Shown here piece by piece: positions 26,947 through 35,738 of a stretch of 53,770 bases of DNA. The stretch's first letter is position 1. Every line of letters begins with the position of its first letter. Origin of the DNA: Actinomycetota bacterium (GTDB lineage Bacteria > Actinomycetota > Acidimicrobiia > Acidimicrobiales > UBA8592); the NCBI GenBank assembly GCA_902565595.1, contig CACFFD010000006.1, positions 1 through 53,770 on the forward strand. Reading direction: 5' to 3'. The notes under the pieces were generated by a model that had not been told where the DNA came from, did no database searches, and was given only the letters and a program-made list of their open reading frames with translations. Position numbers and translations under genes: made by a program.

Positions 26947-27408
26947 ATGTCGACTGGAACGATTGTCACACCCTCCTGGGAGAATGTTCATATGAATGAA
27001 AATCTTCAATTTAACCCCGTACTTAATGAATTAAGTACAAACGAGATCATTCGCTTCTCAGCAGCACAGGAAACAGGCCGTCACACTCTTGAGGCCCAGA
27101 ACTTATCGACACCTCAAACAACCTACTTTCGCCGTCGTTTCTTAGTAGGCCTGCTTTTAGTTATAGTCGGAGCAATCTTTTGGACAGCTATCTCCCTTGT
27201 CGTAGGGGTTGGCGAGAAACAAGTTGGAGCGGACCTTACTAATTCTGCTCCTCGTGAAATTTATATTGTTGCTCCCGGCGATACCTTATGGTCAATCGCT
27301 AGCTCTATTGATAATGATGGTGACCCTAGAGAAACTGTTGATCGTTTGGCAGCTTTAAATGGTGGTAGTTCTATCTATGTAGGTCAAAGATTAATACTTA
27401 GTAGCTAA
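26947..27408 (+). CDS. LysM single-pass membrane protein, probable SOS division inhibitor
   Basis: A 153-residue protein: cytoplasmic N-terminus (1-~60), one transmembrane helix (~65-88, after FRRR), and an outer LysM peptidoglycan-binding domain (~105-151, YIVAPGDTLWSIA to YVGQRLIL). ATG 26947 has AAGGAA about 10 bases upstream; upstream in-frame TTG codons fall inside the LexA boxes. Its control region holds four LexA boxes. Small TM-LysM proteins beside lexA (YneA in Bacillus, DivS in Corynebacterium, ChiZ in Mycobacterium) halt division during SOS; that role is inferred here from layout. The N-terminal half does not resemble one I know. Confidence 0.8.
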   Translation: MSTGTIVTPSWENVHMNENLQFNPVLNELSTNEIIRFSAAQETGRHTLEAQNLSTPQTTYFRRRFLVGLLLVIVGAIFWTAISLVVGVGEKQVGADLTNSAPREIYIVAPGDTLWSIASSIDNDGDPRETVDRLAALNGGSSIYVGQRLILSS

Positions 27409-27455
27409 AATTCTCTGCCGACGGTTTAAGCGAGGCTGAGAATGATAACCCTCAG

Positions 27456-28187
27456 TTAATCAAGACGATTTCGTAAAAGTCTTTGGAAAACAAAATCACC
27501 GACTATAAGCTCGCGATCCAAAGAAACTTTTCCTGGCTGGTAGCTTCTAGCGCTTGTAACCAATTGAGATCGTTCGTCTGAAGAATTCCTAGGGCTAATA
27601 GTTATACAAAATTCATCAAATAGGTCGAGATCTACTAATTGCTGGTTCAGGCTCGGTCCTCCTTCAACCAGGATCACTGGACCATAAGTTACTGCTAGAT
27701 CAGATAGTGCTTGGTTGAGATTGACGCGGCTTCCCTTCGTTTGAAGTATGTCCGCGTTTGGAAATATGGACAGGATATTTTCTTTAGGTCTAGCACTCGA
27801 TGTTAGGATTACTGGTCGATAATGCGGGCTAGCGAAAAGCGATGAGTCGGGGTCGAGGTTCAAGCTGTTAGTTAGTATGGCTAGTGAGGGTAGGGGCGAC
27901 TTATTCTGAGAGGCGCGGATTAGGGATGTTCGCTCAGTGATAACCGGCACAGAGTAATTTTCCGCCCTTACTGTTCCAGCGGCGACCAAAATAACGTCTG
28001 CCAATCCTCGAAGTGTGCGAAATAGGGCTTTATCCGCAGCCCCACCTAATGGGCCCGACTTTCCATCAAGGGTAGCTAATCCATTTTTGGAGGAAATCAT
28101 GTTTAGCATTACCCACGGTGAACCAGGCGTTTTAGGTCTAAGGTCAGAAATGTAGGCTTCGAGAAGCGAATCGATATCAGTCTCCAT
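27456..28187 (-). CDS. RibD C-terminal-type (dihydrofolate-reductase-like) reductase
   Basis: A 243-residue protein with only the reductase half of RibD: PWVMLNMISSKNGLATLDGKSG in family style (landmarks MISSKNG and GKSGPLGG), then ADVILVAAGTVRAENY, and the late strand VILVEGGPSLNQQL. Family members reduce 5-amino-6-ribosylaminouracil phosphate or act as F420/NADPH-dependent reductases of unclear substrate. No cytidine-deaminase-like N-terminal half is present, so this is not a complete RibD. Actinobacteria often carry such stand-alone pyrimidine-reductase paralogs. It converges with the LysM gene. Confidence 0.8.
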   Translation of the reverse strand: METDIDSLLEAYISDLRPKTPGSPWVMLNMISSKNGLATLDGKSGPLGGAADKALFRTLRGLADVILVAAGTVRAENYSVPVITERTSLIRASQNKSPLPSLAILTNSLNLDPDSSLFASPHYRPVILTSSARPKENILSIFPNADILQTKGSRVNLNQALSDLAVTYGPVILVEGGPSLNQQLVDLDLFDEFCITISPRNSSDERSQLVTSARSYQPGKVSLDRELIVGDFVFQRLLRNRLD

Positions 28188-28227
28188 ACCAATAAGGTAT
28201 CTGTTTATATTGGGGAAAATTAGGAAT

Positions 28228-28271
28228 TAATCCACAAAGAAATCCACAATCCTTCCCATAGCAATCCACAA
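28228..28271 (+). repeat. Three direct AATCCACAA repeats before nrdJ
   Basis: AATCCACAA occurs at 28229-28237, 28241-28249 and 28263-28271, all in one orientation. The 9-mers resemble DnaA boxes (TTATCCACA): TAATCCACA, AAATCCACA and CAATCCACA differ at one or two of the first two bases only. They lie about 140-180 bases before nrdJ. Binding by DnaA is inferred. Confidence 0.6.
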
Positions 28272-28411
28272 GGGTCTCAATGTAGTTTGATGGATGTGCT
28301 GGATGAAGAGCTGTCCGGCTGTTTTAGAGTCAAAGGTCGCTTGATGCAGGTAGGTCACAGAATATCTTGCTGGGGTTACTAGCCACTGAATGAAGGTGAT
28401 TGAGGTCGTTT

Positions 28412-31168
28412 ATGAATGAAGAGAATCAAATTCCATCGATAGGGTTTAGCAGGAGAAGGACTTCAGGGGATAGTTCTCCCTATGCGGAGATTGATTGGGA
28501 GCTTCGTGAAGCGCTCATTATGAACTGGTCTGATGGTTCGATTGCCTTTCAGCAAGATAATGTCGAGTTTCCTTCTGGGTGGTCAGCCACCGCTAGTAAC
28601 ATAGTGTCGCAAAAATATTTCCGAGGTGAGAATGGAACTCCGGAGCGTGAATCTTCACTCAAAGATTTGATCGATCGTGTTGTCCATCAAATTTCCCAAT
28701 GGGGAAAGGAGGGCAATTACTTTGCTAATGATGAAGAGCGAGAAGTTTTTGTTGATGAGCTTAAGTACCTTCTTGTTAATCAATATGCATCGTTTAATTC
28801 ACCGGTTTGGTTCAATATCGGTGTCCCTGATACTCCACAGCAAAGTTCGGCGTGTTTTATTCTGTCCGTCGATGACACCATGGATTCAATTCTCCAGTGG
28901 TATGTGGATGAAGGAAGGATATTTAAAGGAGGTTCCGGAGCAGGAGTCAATCTCAGCAGGGTACGTGGAAGTACTGAAAGGATAGCTGGTGGAGGCACAC
29001 CTAGTGGCCCAGTCAGTTTTATGCGCGGGGCTGATGCAAGCGCTGGGACAATCAAATCTGGTGGGAAAACACGACGTGCTGCGAAGATGGTGATTCTAGA
29101 TGTAGATCATCCCGATGTGGAGGAGTTTATAGACTCGAAGGTAAGAGAAGAGGAGAAAGCTCGTGTCCTCCGAGCTGCAGGCTTTGATGTTGGGCTCGAT
29201 GGTAGAGATTTATTTTCTCTGCAGTATCAGAATGCTAATAATTCAGTTCGTGTCAGTGATGAATTTATGGAAGCAGTTGAGAGGGATTTAGATTGGGAAC
29301 TAGTTGCTCGAACTACAGGTGAGGTAACTAAAACAGTATCTGCGCGTGAGTTATTCCGAAAGATAGCAGATGCTGCTTGGAAGTGTGCTGACCCTGGAGT
29401 CCAGTTCGATTCGACGATTAATAAATGGCATACCACTCCTATAAGTGGGCGAATTAATGGGAGCAATCCATGTAGCGAATATATGCATTTGGATGATTCT
29501 GCTTGCAACTTAAGTTCTCTTAATCTGCTTTCCTTTTTGAATGAAGACGCTGATTTTGACGTTGATGGTTTTCGTCACGCTGTTCGGTTAATGATCAGTG
29601 CCCAAGAGATGCTTGTTTCTCACTCTCATTATCCGACTGAAAAAATTAGAGATAATGCAGGGAGATTCCGGCAACTAGGCCTCGGTTATACAAATTTGGG
29701 GGCGCTTTTAATGGCGCTTGGTATCTCATATGACTCTGATGAAGCGCGGAGTTTTGCTGCCACCATTACTGCAGTGATGACTGGGGAAGCGTATCGGACC
29801 TCTGTCCAGATAGCTGCAAGATTAGGTTCATTTGAAGGGTTTGAACTTAACAGAGAGGCGATGCTTTCTGTATTTGAAATGCACCGTGATGCGGTAACTC
29901 AAATCCAAGCTAGCGAAGTGGTTCCTGCTGCTTTGACCGCCGCCGCAGTTGAAGTTTGGGAGAACGTTCTGCGTTTCGCTGGGCATGACGGCGTCAGAAA
30001 CGCCCAGGTAACTGTTCTCGCTCCGACAGGGACCATTAGCTTTATGATGGACTGCGATACTACTGGAGTTGAACCAGAACTTGCACTTAAGAAGACAAAG
30101 ACATTGGTCGGCGGAGGTACGTTGTCCATAGTGAATCAGACGGTCGTTCGTGCTCTAGAAAATTTGGGTTACAGTTTGGAGCAACGAGAAGAAATTCTTT
30201 CACATATCGATGACTGTGGGAATGCGAAGGAAGCTCCACATCTGAAAGAAGAGCACCTAGATGTGTTCGCCTGTTCGATGGGAGATCATGTGATTAAGCC
30301 TCATGGGCACGTCAAGATGATGGCGGCTGTTCAACCTTTCCTTTCCGGTGCTATCTCAAAAACTGCCAACCTCACTCATGATGCTTCAGTGGAGGATATT
30401 GAAGCACTGTATATGGATGCTTGGAAGCTTGGTGTAAAGGCATTGGCGGTGTATCGGGACAATTGTAAGGTTGCGCAACCGCTGTCTGCTGATATGGAAA
30501 AAACGTCTTCCTCTCTTGTCGGTGCTGCAGAGTCGGTGGTTTCTTCCTTAGGGCACCCTCAGCGCGAAAGGTTGCCGAGGTCTCGGTCCAGTAGAACGTT
30601 CGAATTTCGGGTGGCTGATTGTAAAGGCTTCGTGACAGTAGGCGAGTACGAGGATGGCCGACCGGGAGAGATCTTTATTCGCGTAAGTAAACAAGGGAGC
30701 ACGCTGGCTGGGATTATGGATGCTTTTGCTATGGCGATAAGTTACGGCCTCCAATATGGTGTTCCTTTGGATGCTTACGCTCGGGCGTTTGTTGGTATGA
30801 GGTTTGAGCCAGCCGGCATTACCGATGATCCTGACCTTCGGATTGCCTCGAGCCTAATCGACTACCTGTTCAAACGTTTATCGGTGGAGTATCTTTCACC
30901 CGAACAACGGGCTCAGATGAATATCTTCACGACAGGCGAGAGAATTCAGCCAACACTTCCGGGGATCGAAGAGGCTGCTGTCGATACTGTTCAAGGGGTT
31001 GACATTAATCCTGATCCACCTTCCGGTGATGGCTTTGTCGAAGGTAAGGAGTTTCAAGCACCATTCAAGGTAGATGCCCCATTTTGTATGCAATGTGGTG
31101 TACAAATGGGACGATCTGGAAGCTGTTATACATGTCAGAGCTGTGGGAACACAAGCGGTTGTAGCTGA
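28412..31168 (+). CDS. nrdJ: Vitamin B12-dependent (class II) ribonucleotide reductase
   Basis: A 918-residue NrdJ making deoxynucleotides with adenosylcobalamin. Visible: SSACFILSVDDTMDSI near 146, GGSGAGVNLSRVRGS, the active-site loop NPCSEYMHLDDSACNLSSLN near 351 (N-x-C-x-E pattern), and VLAPTGTISFMMDCDTTGVEP in part. Near 735 a TSCPD domain starts, and the C-terminus is a cysteine-rich zinc/redox tail (CMQCG, CYTCQSCG). ATG 28412 has GAGGT upstream at 28402-28406; TTG 28400 is unlikely. No class I or III reductase is nearby, so growth may depend on cobalamin. Confidence 0.96.
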   Translation: MNEENQIPSIGFSRRRTSGDSSPYAEIDWELREALIMNWSDGSIAFQQDNVEFPSGWSATASNIVSQKYFRGENGTPERESSLKDLIDRVVHQISQWGKEGNYFANDEEREVFVDELKYLLVNQYASFNSPVWFNIGVPDTPQQSSACFILSVDDTMDSILQWYVDEGRIFKGGSGAGVNLSRVRGSTERIAGGGTPSGPVSFMRGADASAGTIKSGGKTRRAAKMVILDVDHPDVEEFIDSKVREEEKARVLRAAGFDVGLDGRDLFSLQYQNANNSVRVSDEFMEAVERDLDWELVARTTGEVTKTVSARELFRKIADAAWKCADPGVQFDSTINKWHTTPISGRINGSNPCSEYMHLDDSACNLSSLNLLSFLNEDADFDVDGFRHAVRLMISAQEMLVSHSHYPTEKIRDNAGRFRQLGLGYTNLGALLMALGISYDSDEARSFAATITAVMTGEAYRTSVQIAARLGSFEGFELNREAMLSVFEMHRDAVTQIQASEVVPAALTAAAVEVWENVLRFAGHDGVRNAQVTVLAPTGTISFMMDCDTTGVEPELALKKTKTLVGGGTLSIVNQTVVRALENLGYSLEQREEILSHIDDCGNAKEAPHLKEEHLDVFACSMGDHVIKPHGHVKMMAAVQPFLSGAISKTANLTHDASVEDIEALYMDAWKLGVKALAVYRDNCKVAQPLSADMEKTSSSLVGAAESVVSSLGHPQRERLPRSRSSRTFEFRVADCKGFVTVGEYEDGRPGEIFIRVSKQGSTLAGIMDAFAMAISYGLQYGVPLDAYARAFVGMRFEPAGITDDPDLRIASSLIDYLFKRLSVEYLSPEQRAQMNIFTTGERIQPTLPGIEEAAVDTVQGVDINPDPPSGDGFVEGKEFQAPFKVDAPFCMQCGVQMGRSGSCYTCQSCGNTSGCS

Positions 31169-31243
31169 TGCTTGGTGTCCCTATTTTCCTGTGTCTGATC
31201 ACATGGGATAGTGAATCGGTTTTCGAGTTTCGTTGTATGAATT

Positions 31244-32380
31244 ATGGACATTGATCAGGAGAGACTTCGGTCTTTAAAGGGGTTGAAATGGTCGAAGTAC
31301 GGCCCTGAAGTGATTCCAGCATGGGTGGCTGATATGGATTTCTTGCCTTGTTCTGAAGTTATCTCTGCGATTCAGGAGATGGTGGATTTGGGGGATTTCG
31401 GATATAGATACCACGATATTGACCAACTTATACCAGTTTGGTGCGATTGGATTGAGAGCTCGCATGGCTGGCGTCCACCTTCTGATGAGTGCCAGGTATT
31501 TACTTCCTCTATGCATGCTTTGGAGGCAGTAATGGTGTTGCATTCGGAACCAGGTGATGGAGTAGTTCTTTTCTCTCCGATTTATATGCCATTTCGGACC
31601 GCCATTGAACAAGCTGGAAGGAGGGTCGTTGATGTTGAATTGCAAGGGCCTGATTGGAAATTTAACCCCGAAACGTTCAAAGCAGCGCTCGATTCTACGA
31701 CGCGTGTTGTGCTTTTCTGCCAGCCGCATAATCCAACCGGCCATGTGTATACCCAAGAGGAACTAACCGTCTTTGCAGAAATTGTAGTTGAGTACGATCT
31801 TGTAGTGATAAGTGACGAAATTTGGGCTGATCTGGTATTCGATGGGAATAGGCACTTACCTCTTTCCCCCAGCCATGAGGGTTTACTTGAAAGAACGGTT
31901 ACTATCGGCTCTGCTAGTAAAGCATTTAATCTAGCAGGAGCTAGAAGTTGCGTGGCCCACATAGGTTCTCCTGCAACACGGTCTGAATTGCAGAAGTACC
32001 CTGACCATTATTTCGGTTTACCGAGCTCTTTTGGTTCAGCTGCAACAGTTGCTGCGTGGACGCAAGGTAAGCCATGGTTACGGAGGGTGAAAGAACAAAT
32101 CGAGCATAATAGGAATTACGTTCACAGCCGAATAGATGAACATTCTTCAGGGCTCACGATGCATTTACCTGAAGCTACATATCTGGCATGGCTTGACTTC
32201 TCGGAAACGAACCTTTCAGACAACCCGTCTAAGCAGTTGCTTCATAAAGCGAAAATAGCTCTTGAGCCCGGAGATAAATTCGGGAAACAGTGCGGGTCTT
32301 TTGCCCGCCTTAATTTTGCTACCAGTATTGATATTGTCGAAACGATTATTGAACGTATTTTAGGGACTGTGAACCGCTAA
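31244..32380 (+). CDS. PatB/MalY-type PLP aminotransferase or C-S lyase
   Basis: A 378-residue fold-type I PLP enzyme. VIPAWVADMDF at residues ~23-33 is the PatB/MalY hallmark, followed by PHNPTGHVYT, ISDEIWADL and SASKAFNLAGAR with the PLP lysine near 226. Family members are cystathionine beta-lyases, and some have a regulatory role. With metX in the same window a sulfur-amino-acid role is plausible but not proved. The gene is 75 bases downstream of nrdJ, and the gap holds a weak hairpin (TGTG/CACA). Confidence 0.88.
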   Translation: MDIDQERLRSLKGLKWSKYGPEVIPAWVADMDFLPCSEVISAIQEMVDLGDFGYRYHDIDQLIPVWCDWIESSHGWRPPSDECQVFTSSMHALEAVMVLHSEPGDGVVLFSPIYMPFRTAIEQAGRRVVDVELQGPDWKFNPETFKAALDSTTRVVLFCQPHNPTGHVYTQEELTVFAEIVVEYDLVVISDEIWADLVFDGNRHLPLSPSHEGLLERTVTIGSASKAFNLAGARSCVAHIGSPATRSELQKYPDHYFGLPSSFGSAATVAAWTQGKPWLRRVKEQIEHNRNYVHSRIDEHSSGLTMHLPEATYLAWLDFSETNLSDNPSKQLLHKAKIALEPGDKFGKQCGSFARLNFATSIDIVETIIERILGTVNR

Positions 32381-32476
32381 GATCATCAGGCTTCAGCGGC
32401 AAGTGCTCATGCTCGCTGTCGCTTCACTAAAAGATGGGGTAGAGTTCCAGAAAACCGAAAAAGGAGTGTGGGATAA

Positions 32477-33580
32477 ATGCGCGCGGCAGTATTGCGAGAT
32501 AGTAGCGGGTCCTTAAACGTAGAAGAATTATCGATAGATAAGCCCCAAAGAAATGAGGTGCTTGTACAGACCGTTGCATCTGGACTTTGCCATAGCGATT
32601 TGCATTTTATTGATGGAAGTTGGTCACACCTTGCCATGTACCCGATGCTTCTCGGTCACGAAGCTGCAGGAATAGTTCAAGATGTTGGAGAGGATGTAGT
32701 AGGAATTGAGGTTGGTGATCACGTAATTAGCTGCCTCTCGATTTTCTGTGGACATTGTGATCGGTGTTTAACAGGGCACAGCTACATCTGTTCGCAGCGT
32801 CAGGAAATCTCTGGCCGCCCTATGGAAGAGCCACCTCGACTTGTTGATAGCGAAGGAGCAGCTGTAAATCAATTTACTGGTTTAGGTTCCTTTGGTGAGG
32901 AAATGCTCGTTCATCAAAATGGGGTAGTCAAGATCAGTAAAGATATGCCATTGGATCGTGCAGCTTTGATTGGGTGTGGGGTTACGACCGGCGTAGGAGC
33001 TGTTTTCAGGACAGCCGAGGTTAAGCCCGGTTCTACCGTCGCTGTTGTTGGTTGTGGTGGGGTAGGAATATCAGCTATCCAAGGAGCTCACCTAGCCGGA
33101 GCGCGTCAGATTATCGCTGTTGATTTAGAGCCTCAGAAGCTTGAATGGGCTGTGCAACTGGGGGCAACCCATACCGTTAATCCAAACGATGGTGACCCAG
33201 TCCTGCAAGTCCATGAACTCACTGGCGGTGGAGTGGATTACAGTTTTGAATGTATAGGGCTTAAACAAACAGCCGAGCAGTCTTTCGGGATGATACGTCA
33301 GGGTGGCGCTGCAACAATTATCGGAATGGTTCCGCTGGGAGAGAATATTGAAGTTCCTGGAGCGGACTTATTTCTAGGTTCGAAGAAACTGCAGGGATCA
33401 ATGATGGGATCTAACAACTTCAAAGTTGATATGCCGCATCTATGTGATCTGTATCTTGGTGGCCGCCTCAAATTGGATGAAATGGTATCCCGAACTATCA
33501 CGCTCGACGAGATTAATGATGGCTTTGCTGCGATGAAAAACGGTGAAGTAGTCAGAGCAGTTATAGATTTCGTGGGCTAA
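32477..33580 (+). CDS. Zinc-dependent alcohol dehydrogenase
   Basis: A 367-residue medium-chain dehydrogenase. Catalytic zinc ligands Cys38 (GLCHSD), His61-Glu62 (GHEAAG) and Cys167 (IGCGVTTG); structural zinc Cys91, 94, 97 and 105 in CGHCDRC...C; Rossmann motif GCGGVG at 192-197; Asp near 215 (VDLEPQK) suggests NAD over NADP. It resembles the class III/NDMA-dependent mycobacterial alcohol dehydrogenases; the exact alcohol is unknown. ATG 32477 with AAGGAG at 32461-32466. Followed 23 bases later by an acetyltransferase gene. Confidence 0.92.
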   Translation: MRAAVLRDSSGSLNVEELSIDKPQRNEVLVQTVASGLCHSDLHFIDGSWSHLAMYPMLLGHEAAGIVQDVGEDVVGIEVGDHVISCLSIFCGHCDRCLTGHSYICSQRQEISGRPMEEPPRLVDSEGAAVNQFTGLGSFGEEMLVHQNGVVKISKDMPLDRAALIGCGVTTGVGAVFRTAEVKPGSTVAVVGCGGVGISAIQGAHLAGARQIIAVDLEPQKLEWAVQLGATHTVNPNDGDPVLQVHELTGGGVDYSFECIGLKQTAEQSFGMIRQGGAATIIGMVPLGENIEVPGADLFLGSKKLQGSMMGSNNFKVDMPHLCDLYLGGRLKLDEMVSRTITLDEINDGFAAMKNGEVVRAVIDFVG

Positions 33581-33603
33581 TTTTCATATAGCAGGGAAAA
33601 GAT

Positions 33604-34143
33604 ATGACTGCCTGCCCCACGTTAGAGACGAAACGGTTGATTCTGCGACCGTTTTGTGATGAAGATCTGAACAGTTATTTTAAGATGATGGACACTCCTG
33701 AACTACGTGAAAGTCTTCGCATTCCCGATGAGAGTGGAATATCTGAAGTTTGGCTTGAAATGGCTTGGTGGCTTGGCCAGTGGGAACTACGAGGAACCGG
33801 TAACTGGGCGTTAGAAGAGAAGGCTTCTGGAAGGTTTCTCGGGAGGGCAGGTTTGCATAACCCCGAACGTCATGACTGGCCAGGGGTGGAAGTAGGTTGG
33901 GCGCTTCACCCAGATTGGTGGGGGCTGGGATATGCTACAGAGGCAGGAGCGGAAGCCGTGCGGTATGGATTCGAAGAACTCGGCGAGAAACGTCTTTATA
34001 GCACTATTCTCTTAGATAATCATAGGTCTCAATCTGTGGCTCAACGATTAGGGTTTACTTTGATCGATACGAAAACCCTCTCCCATTTCCCCAGTGAACC
34101 ACATGGGATTTGGGCTTTGGGGAGGGAATCATGGAGGGCGTGA
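33604..34143 (+). CDS. GNAT family N-acetyltransferase (RimJ/RimL-like)
   Basis: A 179-residue acetyltransferase of the RimJ/RimL subgroup, opening ETKRLILRPF and carrying VEVGWALHPDWWGLGYATEA, the acetyl-CoA binding region, then LDNHRSQSVAQRLGF. Target unknown; relatives acetylate ribosomal proteins, antibiotics or small metabolites. Starts ATG 33604 with CAGGGAAAAG upstream. Its 3' end overlaps the GH13 gene by 13 bases, so the two are translated in step, as part of an apparent run with the alcohol dehydrogenase. Confidence 0.88.
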   Translation: MTACPTLETKRLILRPFCDEDLNSYFKMMDTPELRESLRIPDESGISEVWLEMAWWLGQWELRGTGNWALEEKASGRFLGRAGLHNPERHDWPGVEVGWALHPDWWGLGYATEAGAEAVRYGFEELGEKRLYSTILLDNHRSQSVAQRLGFTLIDTKTLSHFPSEPHGIWALGRESWRA

Positions 34144-35738
34144 TTAAAAAGGGAAATGCGGGCTGGTGGGATGGGAGCGTAGGTTACGAAATCTACATAC
34201 GTTCATTTGCTGACAGTGACGGAGATGGTGTCGGAGATCTTCCTGGTATTACTGGAAAGTTGGAATACCTCTCTTGGTTGGGCATTGATTTAGTTTGGAT
34301 CACACCGTTTTATCCTTCGCCAATGGCTGACTTTGGTTACGATGTGAGTGATTACTGTGGGATTGACTCTCTCTTTGGAAGTTTTGAAGATTTCGATCAA
34401 TTAATTCAAGAGGCACATAAGCAAGGTCTTCGAGTCATAATTGACCTTGTGCCGAATCACTCTTCTTCAGCACATCCATGGTTTGAGTCCTCTAGGTCAT
34501 CAGTGGATGATGAATATAGGGGTTATTATCACTGGAGAGACCCTACGACAGATGGGAAGCCACCGAATAATTGGGTTTCTCATTTCGGCGGATCAGCTTG
34601 GACACTGGACGAAGAGTCAGGGCAGTATTATCTTCATTTATTCCTACCGGAACAACCTGATTTGAATTGGAATAACCCTAGAGTTATTCAAGAATTTGAT
34701 GAGATTATCAAATTCTGGCTTTCGCGAGATGTAGATGGCTTCCGTATCGATGTGGCACAGGGTCTTACGAAAAACATGCTAATGCCCGATAACCCGATTC
34801 GCTTCCAGATAAATAAGAACATGAGTCCCCGTCAAGTTTTCGCTTCATTTGACCACCGTTACGATCTTGATCAAGCTGGAAACTTAGAAATATTTAGGAG
34901 ATGGAGAAATCTTGTAGATCCTCACGACGCTCTTCTATTGGGAGAAGTATATCTTCGTGACAATGACCCAAATCGGGTTAGTCGCTATGTCAGTTCAGGA
35001 GATGCTCTGCATCGGGCTTTCTACTTCGCGCCCATGCATGTGCCTTGGGACCCTCAATCAATGTGGGACACCTTTAGAGACGCCTTAGATGCTGCTCCAG
35101 AAGACTTGTCATGGGCGCTAAGTAGCCATGATGATCCTCGTGCTCCAACTCGATTCGGCGGAGGAGAAGAAGGGAAACAACGTGCTTTAGCGTATTCTGT
35201 ATTGTTGTTTTTTCTCCCAGGTTTACCGGTTATTTTTCAAGGTGATGAACTAGGGCTACCGAGCATCGAATTAGAACTAGAGGAGCTAGCTGACCCAGTA
35301 GCGACTAGAAACGCGGTTGAGACGGATGGTCGAGATGGGGCTAGAACTCCAATACCATGGGACAGCAGTTCCGGATTTGGATTTACTCACGGAACGCCAT
35401 GGATACCAATTGGAAATCGATCCGAAAAGGACACTGTGGAATACCAGCAGAAGACACAAGGGTCTTGGCTGATGCAATACCAAACGCTTCTTCAAATCCG
35501 CAAAGATAATCTTGAGCTAGACTCGCCTTTGCGCTGGGTCACAGCAAGGGACAGTGACGTTATTAGTTTCAGCCGCGGTGGGTTGATTAGTGCATTAAAT
35601 GTTGGCGTATCCGGCCAAATTCTCTCGCTTCCCAACGGGCAATGGGAATTAGCGTTTCACGTGGGAGAGGTAGTCCTGAACGATAGGTCAGTTGTCTTCG
35701 CAGAGAACTCTGCAGCAATCCTAATTTTGGCTAGTTAA
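34131..35738 (+). CDS. Alpha-glucosidase/alpha-amylase, glycoside hydrolase family 13
   Basis: A 535-residue GH13 enzyme with a (beta/alpha)8 barrel. Conserved regions: DLVPNHSS (region I, near 103), GFRIDVAQG with nucleophile Asp near 205, LLLGEVYL with acid/base Glu near 270, and SSHDDPRAPTRFGG with transition-state Asp near 332. Family style SVGYEIYIRSFADSDGDGVGDL is that of alpha-glucosidases/oligo-1,6-glucosidases. No signal peptide, so it should act on imported maltose- or isomaltose-type sugars or on trehalose/glycogen breakdown products. ATG 34131 follows GGAGGG. Its end overlaps ribH convergently by 18 bases. Confidence 0.9.
   Translation: MEGVIKKGNAGWWDGSVGYEIYIRSFADSDGDGVGDLPGITGKLEYLSWLGIDLVWITPFYPSPMADFGYDVSDYCGIDSLFGSFEDFDQLIQEAHKQGLRVIIDLVPNHSSSAHPWFESSRSSVDDEYRGYYHWRDPTTDGKPPNNWVSHFGGSAWTLDEESGQYYLHLFLPEQPDLNWNNPRVIQEFDEIIKFWLSRDVDGFRIDVAQGLTKNMLMPDNPIRFQINKNMSPRQVFASFDHRYDLDQAGNLEIFRRWRNLVDPHDALLLGEVYLRDNDPNRVSRYVSSGDALHRAFYFAPMHVPWDPQSMWDTFRDALDAAPEDLSWALSSHDDPRAPTRFGGGEEGKQRALAYSVLLFFLPGLPVIFQGDELGLPSIELELEELADPVATRNAVETDGRDGARTPIPWDSSSGFGFTHGTPWIPIGNRSEKDTVEYQQKTQGSWLMQYQTLLQIRKDNLELDSPLRWVTARDSDVISFSRGGLISALNVGVSGQILSLPNGQWELAFHVGEVVLNDRSVVFAENSAAILILAS

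Noticed and set aside
28272-28411. Cobalamin riboswitch before the B12-dependent nrdJ, suggested by GCCACTG
   Set aside because: A 7-base B12-box fragment is present at 28382, but the GGGAA and other core elements of the aptamer are not found.
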